From positions 30,653,558-30,717,557 of the forward strand of contig NC_035436.2 in assembly GCF_002127325.2 (NCBI RefSeq): a stretch of 64,000 nt of DNA, in the 5' to 3' direction. The position numbers and the translations under genes were made by a program. This document shows positions 1 through 9,326 of the stretch, piece after piece. This DNA is from Helianthus annuus (taxonomy: Eukaryota; Streptophyta; Magnoliopsida; Asterales; Asteraceae). The first letter of the stretch is position 1, and each line of letters opens with the position of its first letter. Under the pieces are notes generated by a model that searched no databases, was not told the DNA's origin, and was given only the letters and a program-made list of their open reading frames with translations.

Positions 1-261
1 ATGACGATGCTATGAAAAGAAGTAGCGTTGATGCCTAGATACACATATAGACGTTTAGGTTTAATATGTTGTACCAATTTTGCTTATGTTGTTATGTACT
101 TCTTTGAACTTGTTGTATTTGAATTTCTTGTAATGTTGACAATTTACTTTATGAAATGAAATCGGTTTATTAAATATTGTCACAAATAGCATTATGATGT
201 CTCTAGCAATCTTCATACTTCGTCTCATCCCGATGTTTCCGCCATTGGTTGGGGTGTGACA
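1..261 (+). mobile_element. 3' end of an LTR, same family as the LTRs at 7089 and 12577
   Basis: This stretch matches the last 270 or so bases of the two complete LTRs at 7089-9311 and 12577-14798, including the shared ending GGTTGGGGTGTGACA at 247-261. It is more diverged than those two are from each other. The next bases are not the primer-binding site that follows 9311, so this is either a 3' LTR or a solo LTR whose left part lies outside the window. No coding sequence is visible in it. Confidence 0.85.
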
Positions 262-328
262 GATAACATGCATATTTATGTCAGAAATAGAATTTTAGAG
301 TGAAAATAGTGTATGTTTGCTTTTTAGA

Positions 329-447
329 ACGAGTGATGCTGATTTGGCAGTACAAACTGTTCCTTTGAGATTTGATGCCATAGATGATCTGATTCAATTC
401 CTCAAAGGCAAATGTTTATTATACGACCTTTGGTTCTCTCTAGAGGT
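329..447 (+). pseudogene. Unrecognised exon-like open stretch
   Basis: A plausible acceptor (TTTTTAG) ends just before 329 and a plausible donor (GAG|GTATAC) follows 447. The open frame between them reads as ordinary globular protein (..AVQTVPLRFDAIDDLIQFL..). I do not recognise the family. It lies in the same orientation as the 14-3-3 and NOP53 exons downstream, so it may be another captured exon. Confidence 0.3.
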
Positions 448-587
448 ATACTTTTCGGTCCAACTTCGACTTTTAATCATATTTGAGTTGAATTTTGGTG
501 TTGTGGAAAAGGGAAATGACATGGATTTAAAAGGAAAAATTGTAATAGTGTAGGGTATGTTTTTCATCAGTTGTGATTTTTAATCAG

Positions 588-749
588 ATTGAGTCGGAGT
601 TATCATCAATTTGCGATGGTATTTTGAAGGTTCTGGATTCGCAACTTATTGGATCTGCATCTGGTGGTGATTCGAATGTGTTTTATTTGAAAATGAAAGG
701 TGATTATTATAGGTATTTGGCTGAGTTTAAGACTGGAGATGAGAGGAAG
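588..749 (+). pseudogene. 14-3-3 protein exon fragment, copy 1
   Basis: The 54 codons after the acceptor TTTTTAATCAG read as helices 5-6 of a plant 14-3-3 protein: ..[15 protein letters not shown].., ..[19 protein letters not shown]... 14-3-3 proteins are dimeric phosphoserine-binding adaptors, and the Arg-Tyr pair in YYRYLAEF belongs to the phosphopeptide pocket. The ICDGILKLLDS-type wording is closest to the epsilon group (inference from memory of the family). After ERK the frame runs into a minisatellite rather than the next 14-3-3 exon, and no upstream exons are present. This is therefore a fragment and not a working gene. Confidence 0.85.
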
Positions 750-768
750 CTGGTGATACGAAGTAATG

Positions 769-905
769 GTCAACAGAGGTTAGAACGGATCAGTCAACAG
801 AGGTTAGAAGAGGGTTAGTCAACAGAGGTTAAAAGGGGTTAGTCAACAGAGGTTAAAAGGGCTTAGGCAACAAAGGTTAAAAGAGTCACTTAACGGAGGT
901 TAGCA
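769..905 (+). repeat. Minisatellite, 23-25 bp unit, about 6 copies
   Basis: The unit is close to CAACAGAGGTTAAAAGGGGT. CAACAG or CAACAA recurs at 771, 795, 820, 845 and 868, followed by a decayed copy. The array starts directly after the 14-3-3 exon and extends its reading frame for some residues. Confidence 0.8.
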
Positions 906-1057
906 GGTTGTTCAGTTAGTTGGATAGCTGACTGGATGTTAGTTGTTAGTCGAGAGGTAGTTAGAGGAATGTTAGTTGTTAGTTGGAATGTGAGGTATAA
1001 AAGGAAAGATTGTAATAGTGTATGTTATGTTTTTAATCAGTTGTGATTTTTAATCAG

Positions 1058-1219
1058 ATTGAGTGGGAGTTATCATCAATTTTCGATGGTATTTTGAAGG
1101 TTCTGGATTCGAAACTTATTGGATCTGCATCTGGTGGTGATTCGAAGGAATTTTATTTGAAAATGAAATGTGATTATTATAGGTATTTGGCTGAGTTTAA
1201 GACTGGAGATGAGAGGAAG
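1058..1219 (+). pseudogene. 14-3-3 protein exon fragment, copy 2
   Basis: This is a second copy of the exon at 588-749, with the same acceptor context and a few substitutions ([10 protein letters not shown].., [11 protein letters not shown]..). It belongs to a tandem duplication of about 0.5 kb whose boundaries are marked by the shared phrase GGAAAGATTGTAATAGTG at about 1003 and 1550, with a variant near 532. The change of Cys to Phe and of Gly to Cys relative to copy 1 suggests relaxed constraint. Confidence 0.85.
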
Positions 1220-1238
1220 CTGGTGATACGAACTAATG

Positions 1239-1450
1239 GTCAACAGAGGTTAGAACGGATTAGTCAACAGACGTTAAAAGAGGTTAGTCAGCAGAGGTTA
1301 AAAGGGTTAGTCAACAAATGTTAAAAGGGGTTAGTCAACAGAGGTTAAAAGGGTTAGACAACAGAGGTTAAAAGGGATAGACAACAGAGATTAAAAGGGA
1401 TCAGGCAACAGAGGTTAAAAGTGTCAGTCAACAGAGGTTAGCATGTTGTT
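1239..1450 (+). repeat. Minisatellite, 23-24 bp unit, about 9 copies
   Basis: This is the same unit as the array at 769-905, with starts at 1241, 1265, 1289, 1312, 1336, 1359, 1382, 1406 and 1429. It has more copies than the array in the first tandem segment, so copy number changed during or after the segment duplication. Confidence 0.85.
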
Positions 1451-1637
1451 GAGTTAGTTACTTAGTTGGACAACTGGCTGGATGTTAGTTCTTAGTTGAG
1501 AGGTAGTTAGAGGAATGTTAGATGTTAGTTGGAATGTGAGGGTATAAAAGGAAAGATTGTAATAGTGTTTGGTGATGCGGTTTTATTTTTAGTTACACTT
1601 TATTTTTCGTGGATGATTATGATAGGTTTCGAATAAG

Positions 1638-1930
1638 GATATTGTTATTCCTGCTGTGGAAGTAGAGCCACCTGGATGCTCATACAATCCATCATCTGAA
1701 AGTCATCAGGTTACATGTTATATATTACTTAATTATATATTATATATATCGTTATATTCATTTTTAGTGTTATGTTTGAATTATTTGGCTAACTTTTATT
1801 GTTTTTTTGCAGGATTCATTAGCTCAAGCTGTTATAGATGAAATGCAGAAAGTTTATACAAAAGAATTGCGTCCAACACCTGTTCCTTTAACTATTAAAG
1901 GGGGAGTTATTGATGAGGAAGATGGGGGTA
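1638..1930 (+). pseudogene. NOP53-like (ribosome biogenesis) exon fragments
   Basis: Two exon-like pieces flank a short AT-rich intron with GT..AG borders (1710-1812). Piece one (1638-1709) reads EVEPPGCSYNPSSESHQ. Piece two (1813 to about 1930) reads DSLAQAVIDEMQKVYTKELRPTPVPLT, then ..VIDEED... This is the C-terminal motif of NOP53/GLTSCR2, a nucleolar factor for 60S subunit maturation. After EED the expected sequence is lost and the frame ends at 1992. No N-terminal exons are seen. It lies 0.4 kb from 14-3-3 exons on the same strand, which suggests captured gene fragments. Confidence 0.65.
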
Positions 1931-2504
1931 TCACTCTAAATTGTTTACGTGAATTGATGCAGAATCGGATTCTGTTATTTTTTATTAGTTAGTTAGTTTG
2001 TGTGATTTGATTTGGTGCATTGATTTTGTTGTTATTGTTTTTTTTACCTTTTTATGTGATTATTCTGTAAGCATAATTGAAGTGAAGTTAACCTAATTGT
2101 TGGAAAAAAATTGTATAATTTTGTCTGAATAACATGTGCATAGGCAAATGACAAATAAACAAGTAAATTTATACATGACGAACATTTAAAAAAGGAGGAT
2201 TAACTAACTGTGAGATACATATTCAGGAATAATATTGTGATGTAACAGTCGGATCGCGGTTGATGTTAGTGATATAAAGCTGATTCTGTATGAAATGGAC
2301 GGCTTGATATGGTAATTTGACAAGCGGTGTCAAAGGTGCAAACACGACTTGTGTTTTGTGCTTGAAATCTGTATATTTAGTAACTGAAAACTGAATGTTT
2401 TTATATAGAGAGATTACAATGAAAAGGATGATGATAAAGCTAAAAAATGTATAATTATTCGACATTTAATAAAATGTGGTATGCATGGTTTTTTAAAAAC
2501 AATC

Positions 2505-2532
2505 CGTGTTTGCACGCGAGTCTTACTACTAG
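2505..2532 (+). mobile_element. Possible Helitron 3' terminus
   Basis: A small hairpin (CGTG at 2505-2508, loop TTTG, CACG at 2513-2516) is followed 12 bases later by CTAG at 2529-2532 and then a T. Helitrons end in CTRR with a hairpin roughly 10 bases upstream and insert between A and T. The captured-looking exons at 329-1930 fit a Helitron that picked up gene fragments. The stem is short and the 5' end was not identified because the left LTR or the window edge intervenes. Confidence 0.35.
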
Positions 2533-3436
2533 TACTATATAATAAAAGAAACCATGTAATGACACATGGGAGGCGATGTTAATTGGTTTTTCCCGCTAAA
2601 TTAATATTATTTTCTTAGAAAAAGTTGAAACAAAGACATGTTTAGAAGCATGCTGGTCTATTGACGGATTGACACCCAATTTTTAATTCAAGCAAACAAT
2701 AATAATAAATAAGACATAAGTGTGAGTAGGTAACCTATTTCTAGTAGATATTTAAATTTATTGCCATCGGGCGGCCCTTTATTGCTCTTGTGATACAACT
2801 TTTGTACTCTTGTGCATCACTTTTGTTTTCTATTTGAATTTGGAGTCAAGTCGTCAACCCTCATGGTCGATGTGTCTTTTTGGATATTAAACAATATTTA
2901 ACGGTATAAGTTGTATACAATTATGGTAATTCCAACTAATTTAATAAAAAAGCTTTACTTGGACCACCTTAAATGGAGTGTGAAGGAGTAGAGAAATGAA
3001 AACTAGAAGGGTTAAACACAACATTTGGATAGTGGTAAATGAGTTTTTCAATTAAATATAATTCTAACTTATGGTACTATGACAATGTTGTGAGCCCGAA
3101 TAGTATGAAACATGGAACCATCACATATTCAAATACACAGGCCAATGAAGTCGCATGTATGAAGTAAATAAGAGTATATGTTACTGAAAAAAGGTGTTGC
3201 CAGTTGCCACGTAGACAACGTTTTTTTTCACCCTTTACATCATTAAGATGTATTGTAGGATGCTCTATGTGAAATATGATATTGGTTTAAGGTGGCTATA
3301 TATGATTAGGTTATATATTGTTTTATATTAGAAAAATAATAGAAGATCATCACATGTGCCACACGCCCGTAAGCCCATCAGAGCCCTGACCCCTCTAGTG
3401 TCCCCCAGTGACGGTGTGCGCGCCTAGCACCCCTAT
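2533..3436. other. AT-rich intergenic DNA, no gene seen
   Basis: No reading frame or RNA gene is recognised here. The sequence is AT-rich with short scattered motifs, and only unconvincing short open frames occur. Confidence 0.6.
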
Positions 3437-3637
3437 CAGGGGCGTAGCTTTCAAGGGGCCGGGAGGGGCGTCCGACCCCTCCCCCCCCCCCCCCCCCCCC
3501 CCCAAAAACTTTTCGCTCAGTAGTGTTATGTATGTACGTTTCATATAGAAATTTTTAGGTATATACGTTTTCGACCCCCCAAATATTAGGTCCGGTGAGT
3601 TCCGACCCCCGGTAGAAATTTTCAAGCTTCGCCACTG
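3437..3637 (+). mobile_element. hAT-type MITE, 201 bp, with 8-bp TSD
   Basis: The element is bounded by the duplicated octamer ACCCCTAT (3429-3436 and 3638-3645). Its ends are CAGGGGCGTAGCTT on the left and, reverse-complemented, CAGTGGCGAAGCTT on the right, matching at 12 of 14 positions. An 8-bp duplication and CAG-type ends are diagnostic of hAT elements. It is too short to encode transposase. Internally it carries a poly-C tract of over 20 bases (about 3480-3503). Confidence 0.9.
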
Positions 3638-3645
3638 ACCCCTAT

Positions 3646-4734
3646 GAGGTGGCACCTTCCACGCCTATAATGAAGCCTACAACACATAGTTTAAGCCTTA
3701 TAGTATCGTCAGCATTTCCGTACCCGTTAATCCATTTTGTGATAACATTTGTGCGGGTGTATAAGTGAAAAGATTCAATGTCACACCCATGACCATACCA
3801 TTATACACATTTTAAGACACTTTCACTTGGTATATGATATCATTGAAAGAGAATATATGTAATTACGTAAAATGCCTATGGGGGATAACATGGTTGATCT
3901 GTTAACTAAGTCACATCCACTATCTAAGCATGATTTATTTACATGTTTGGTCCATAGAGACGGGAGTCATAAATGAACTTATAGTTGTATAAATCAGTAT
4001 GTTGATATATTTTTGTAATTGTAGCAATGAATGCTCACATAACGACATAACATAAGCTTTTGTTATTGATGTTTGAATGTTTAAATATTCCTTTTGAATG
4101 AAATGGATTATACCTAAACATCCATTAAATTCTGTGTGTGGAGTTTTTATAATATAAAGATTATAAAAAGTGGTTGTGAGTGGAGGAGAGATAAAATGTT
4201 ACTGTTCATCTGTATATTTAGGGGGACACTGTTCACCCCCTATAATTTTTTTAATATATTTTGAAAGTGGTTGTGAGTGAAGCAGAGAGAAAAGGTAATG
4301 ATAAAGGTATAAAAAAATATTATTTAATTGAAAAAGAGAGAGAAAATGTAGTGTTTTTAGTGTAATTTAAGGTGAAAATATGATGGAATGGATGTGAATG
4401 CTCTAACCATCGTCCAGGAAGTCACCAGTAAAGGTTGATGATCGAAAAACGATTATCTTAGATTCATATGGACGAATATTACATAAAGATGTGACCAAAT
4501 TCATATAATGTGACTAAATTCATGTCATTTTTTTGAGTTAAAGTTGACGTATAAAGTATAAACAATTTTATAACAAAAAGATGCGACTATATTCATATAA
4601 GTCTGTTGTAAACAAATAGTTGATAGACATAGATAATCATCATAACTCATAAGCGAGTATCAAATCAAGGGTGTCGTTTTTATTATACCTAACATACTTA
4701 TAAGTCCCAACATCACGAACATAGCGTTTTAGTG
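3646..4734. other. Intergenic DNA with a copia scrap, no intact gene
   Basis: Apart from the RNase H scrap at 3872-3976, no gene is recognised. The stretch is AT-rich with short repeats such as the phrase GTGACTAAATTCAT near 4500. Confidence 0.5.
3872..3976 (+). pseudogene. Copia RNase H C-terminal remnant
   Basis: The frame MPMGDNMVDLLTKSHPLSKH resembles the conserved end of the Ty1/copia RNase H domain, where a D-x-L/A-D-x-L/F-T-K motif closes the polyprotein, and it stops at 3974-3976. Only about 35 codons remain, with an in-frame stop shortly upstream. It is a relic of an old copia insertion. Confidence 0.4.
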
Positions 4735-5055
4735 TGTTAAATCTTGTTATGAGATTAGAGAGAGGAATACAAACGAGATTCACAAGCTACTTCTATTAAT
4801 TTTGGTGAATGGATAAAAGTTAGATGATAAGAAATATAAATACTAAAAACATTCTACTCCTCCTAGGACTTCTACTTTTACTCATACTTATCCCTAAACA
4901 ATTAGAAACTAAATAAAACTAATAATTAGGATAATTCAAATAATATTTTTACACAAATAATTATTATTTTACTCCTGTCCCTTCGACTTTAGATCTCCTC
5001 CAAATCACCCCTTTAAGATCAATCAAGCCTCCCTATTTGATGTTGTAATTTATCA
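4735..5055 (-). repeat. 3' LTR (left copy) of the 4735-6641 element
   Basis: It aligns with 6329-6641 over its whole length, with scattered substitutions and small indels, and carries TG..CA termini. Confidence 0.8.
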
Positions 5056-6328
5056 CTCTCTCAACGTTAACTTCCATAAATCTCTCTCTCAATCTTGACT
5101 CATTCTTCCGCTCCATCTTCGGTAAACACGTGACATCCTTTGACATATTCAGTAGACACACCGCCATTATCTACCTTGGTTGCATCATCATAACCGATAC
5201 TAATATGACTTTATCTGGTAGTCACAACGCCACTTCATCCTCAAGATTTTGAGCGACACATGCTTCGCCTTGGGTGAAAAATGTCTCTTGATCTGGATTC
5301 GATTGGTAGTCATGGACTATGTGATCCTTTGACAGGACTTCAAGAGGCCCTTGAACACCTTTCAAGTAGCACTCAAACTATCCTTCAAACCACTACAATC
5401 AAACCTTTGAACTTGTCTAATCGATCAAACTGGAAGAAGGGATAACTTGTCAACTGCCTTCAACCGAATTGAATCAACGGGTTCACCAAGATCTAATCTA
5501 GATTTTTTACCACTGCCTTTGAACAAGTCTTCTTCTTTGTTTAAGTACTAAACTTTACTAAATTACCCGACACACGAAGATTAACCATTTCGACACATGG
5601 TGATGCACATCACCATTATGACCTTCAACATCAAACACTAGTTTTAGATCAGTTCAAATTGATCGATCTTGATAAATGACAGAGCCTTAACCGAGAGAAC
5701 TTTTAAATGAGATAAGGGTAAACAATTATTACAGCCTTCAACTCGATAAACACCGATATTAAGTTGCACAGACTTTCCGTGATCTTCTATTGCTTGGAAA
5801 ACAATAATTGATTACCGGACACCATCGACCTTCCTAAACGATACTCCCCATGACACTTCTGACCCGAATCACCGTTCACCGCCTTTTTCTCTTGTGAACA
5901 ATAGAAATGAAAGTAACCTTGATCAAATTTTTACAAGAAAAACTTCCCTGATCAATCTGCACCCATTGCTATCGACCGCCAATACAACAAGCCACCGCTA
6001 TTCAATCTTCCTTATTTGCTTCTCTTCGAAAACAATCAACAAATATCAAATCAAAGTTGAATCTTGATAATGTGAGTAGAGTCTTGTTGCTAATTCTTCT
6101 TGATTGGTTAAATTTAATTCAAGCAAACTTAGTTCTCAAGTTCTTGCGACGCCATATGACTTAATTAATTGAAAAGAAACCTAATCGACAATTTCCGACC
6201 CCCTTTGCCGTCACCTCTAACTACTGATCTCACAAAACCTTCTTGTCGTTTTACTGTTGTTGCAGCTCCACGAGGGGCTGCTCCCCTTCTTGGAAAGCGA
6301 CTTTTAAAACTGTGGCTCTGATACCACT

Positions 6329-6641
6329 TGTTAAATCTGGTAATGAGATTAAGGAGACAAATACAAATGAGATTCACTAGCTACTTCTATTAATTTTTGT
6401 GAATGAATAAAAATTACATGCTAAGGAATATAAATCCTAAAAACATTCTACTCCTACTTTTACTCATACTTATACCTAAATAATTAGAAACTAAACAAAA
6501 CTAATAGTTAGGATAATTCAAATAAAAATAATTTTGCACAAACAATTATTATTTCTCTTTTAGTTATTCGACTTTAGTTCTCCTCCGGACCATTCCCTTA
6601 AAATCAACCGAGCCTCTTTAGTTGATGTTGTAATTTTATCA
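6329..6641 (-). repeat. 5' LTR (right copy) of the 4735-6641 element
   Basis: It is adjacent to the primer-binding site at 6315-6326, which fixes it as the 5' LTR of a minus-strand element. It is followed by the TAATG flank. Confidence 0.8.
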
Positions 6642-7088
6642 TAATGTGACCAAACATCTTGAAACTAAGTGACTAAAGGTTATCATAGATATGATATGAG
6701 ATATGTAGCAAGATTTAAGTAGTTAGAATGCAACTTTTGCTCTTACGAACAAAAGAGAGATCACTTGGCAGATCGATAGGTGAGCCTAGAGAAACGTCCA
6801 GCACACTCGAAGCATCGATTGATCTATAATATTTGTCCTTATCACTAAAAATAAAGATTGAGATACATAATAGTTGTGCAATACAAGGTTGTTTCAATCT
6901 GTCTCTTGTACTCGATAAGCGATATTGTGTGGCAAAGGGATAATGTTGATGTATTGTATATATTGATAAGGTTCAACGATGATGGTAGTGAATAGGGCTG
7001 TAAATGAACTGAACGTTCAGCGAACACTTCATGAACTGTTCGACGGGAAGTTTGTTTATATTCAGTCGTTTATTAAAGGAACGAACAC
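6642..7088. other. Intergenic DNA and left end of an older TIR element
   Basis: No gene is recognised in 6642-6994. From about 6995 the sequence GGGCTGTAAATGAAC begins. A related inverted sequence (GTTCGTTTACAGCC) lies at 17432-17445, so the young LTR element and the MULE in between appear to have landed inside one older TIR element whose exact ends I could not fix. Confidence 0.4.
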
Positions 7089-9311
7089 TGTAACGCCCTG
7101 CGTTTTCAAACATCCTACATTTAGAAACCTTACGTGAAATTCTATCTTTGGAAATCTTGTGTTCTTATAACCATTCTTTCATCGTAATCGTTGTAAAATA
7201 CGGAACTTGCTTCGTAAATAAAACTTGTACATTACACTTTTTACCTAGTTAAATCATGTTTTATTTCATATTTCACCTTGTTACAAGTTAGGGGAAACAT
7301 TGTTGCATATTATTACACAACTTAATTAACAAAATTACTCATTATAATGTTTTAAAAAAATAAAAAAAATAAAGAAATATGGCAGCCCAATTCAGCAAAA
7401 TTCAGCCCCATATAGTTGGGTTTTGTGGGCTAGTTTCAAGGTGTAACCCCTTCTAAACACTTCCAAAGCCCAACCCATTGAAACCCTAATCCTTCCCCCC
7501 TATAAATACCACTTATAACCAGCCTCCCTACCACTTTTGCAACCCTAAAAACTCACAAAACATCCACCAAACCGTAGCTGAAAGCAAGGGTTCGAGTAGA
7601 TTGACACCCCTTCACGAAAATGAGCATAACTCACTCAATTCTTATCCGATTCACTCGATTCTTTTTCCTACTTGCTTGTATAATCATGGGGTTCGATTCC
7701 TAGACTTCTCCTTGGAGAAATCAGACCTGGAAATGCCCCGAAATAGTCCATAAACTTTCTGTTTGTTTTTATGTTCATCAAAAACTTGTTTAAACCTATG
7801 CAACTTGTGTCTAACACATCTCATACCTATGTCCTAATGCTTACAACTTATCCCATGGTTGGTTAAGCTTAAAAACAAGGTTGAGACATTTAAAATCAGA
7901 GGATTAGACCTCATAAACTTGGTGTTTTGTTTAGGGTTTTTAACCCACAAGTCATGTCAAACTTTGTCTTTGATACATGAGTGATTATGGAACAACTTGG
8001 GTTGTCCAAACATACAATCCTCACATGATTTGATGATTTCTCTTAGTTAGTGTGTATATTTCTTATTCTTTATTGTATGTTCATGACCCTCCTTGGTTGT
8101 TTTTTTACATCAAGTGTAGTGGTGAACACATAGAGGTGCCTAAATGGAAGACTTGATCTTCCTACCTCCTACATGACTTCTATGACATTTAGAGGTACCA
8201 AAATGAAGATTTTAATCTTCTACCTCATGCTTGAACTATTGGACATATATTATATAACCTAAATATATTATTCGAATAATCGAATCTTTGATGATGAACT
8301 AGTGTTCATATGTCGGGGTACTAGATTACATCATCCTAGACTATGATAACTTGTCACGATTCTAATGGAACCTTGTTCCATGAAAACATCTAAACTCCTT
8401 CGAGTTTCCTAGTGTCAAGAACAAGCATCATATGTACTAAATGATTATTTTCCATGTTATTCTCATATCTTATTTTTATGTTGTTTTAAACACCGAATCT
8501 CGACTCTAAACATACTTGAACCTTAACCCTTATACATTCGGACTCTAAATCTCTACTCGTCAACAATTGGATAATCGGAAAACATATGCAAACTTTGTGA
8601 GTATACTCGTACTTTTCCCCTTTTTACTTTTACTACTTTTGGGGTGTAACATGTTTACCTATTGAAACTTACACATGAACTTTTGTCTAAACACATGAAC
8701 ATTCCTATAACATGCTTGTATATGTGATGACTTGATACTTTAAATTTGGGTGATTCTTATGTGTTGAACTTATCATTAACTTCGTACGAGCCAAACCTTG
8801 ACATATGTAGCGCTATAGGATTAACGACCCGCCTCTACTGAAACTTTGGTTATGTCATGAGCAAGTTGCGTTTTCTTGGTTTGATATGTTAGACACATGC
8901 CATGTTTAAATGTTTATCTTGAATCACATGCTTGCTATGAGGAACTGTTCAAACTTATCTTTTGCTATGTACGTATCAAACTTGTATACTCGCCTTTGCT
9001 TTTGCATTGAACTTTATTTTAAACATGTTACAGGTTGAGGACGATGATGCTATGAAATGAAGTAGCGTTGATGCCTAGATACACATATAGACGTTAGGGT
9101 TTAAAATGTTGTATCAAAAGTTTGTTATGTTATCATGTTGTTTTGTTAAACTTGTCGTATTTGAATTTCTTGTAATGTTGACTATTTGAAGTTATGAAAT
9201 GAAATGAAATTTGGATTTTCTAAATATTGTCACAAATAGCGTTATGATGTCTCTAGCAATCTTCACACTTCGTCTCATCCCGATGTTTCCGCCATTGGTT
9301 GGGGTGTGACA
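7089..9311 (+). repeat. 5' LTR of the LARD-like element
   Basis: It starts TGTAACGCCC and ends GGGGTGTGACA. It is followed three bases later by the primer-binding site. A plant TATA box lies at 7501-7508. Confidence 0.95.
7501..7508 (+). promoter_or_regulatory. LTR TATA box (TATAAATA)
   Basis: TATAAATA follows a pyrimidine stretch in the 5' LTR and is the likely core promoter for the element's RNA. The identical box sits at 12988-12995 in the 3' LTR. Transcription would be expected to begin roughly 25-35 bases downstream. Confidence 0.6.
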
Positions 9312-9314
9312 GAT

Positions 9315-9326
9315 TGGTATCAGAGC
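9315..9326 (+). other. Primer-binding site (initiator Met tRNA)
   Basis: TGGTATCAGAGC, three bases after the 5' LTR, is the standard plant minus-strand primer site complementary to the 3' end of the initiator methionine tRNA. Confidence 0.9.

Larger units (their letters stand above)
4735..6641 (-). mobile_element. Old non-autonomous LTR retrotransposon
   Basis: Two related LTRs (4735-5055, 321 bp; 6329-6641, 313 bp) both begin TGTTAAATCT and end in TATCA. Just left of the right-hand LTR lies GCTCTGATACCA (6315-6326), the reverse complement of the initiator-tRNA primer site TGGTATCAGAGC, so the element reads on the minus strand. Flanks TAGTG (4730-4734) and TAATG (6642-6646) are a 5-bp target duplication with one change. 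The 1.27-kb interior contains no recognisable gag, RT, integrase or protease, so it depended on another element's proteins. Short LTRs and small size suggest a copia-related TRIM/LARD-like element. Visible divergence between the LTRs indicates age. Confidence 0.8.

Noticed and set aside
769..1450. Regularly spaced repeats resembling a CRISPR array
   Set aside because: The units are contiguous and degenerate without unique spacers, and the DNA is clearly plant nuclear.
2223..2465. 80-codon minus-strand frame with a hydrophobic start
   Set aside because: It is AT-rich, has no homology I recognise, and lies in what may be the tail of a Helitron. Not supported as a gene.
6715..7027. Two overlapping 60-codon minus-strand frames
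   Set aside because: They are short and without recognised motifs. The second runs into the older TIR element.
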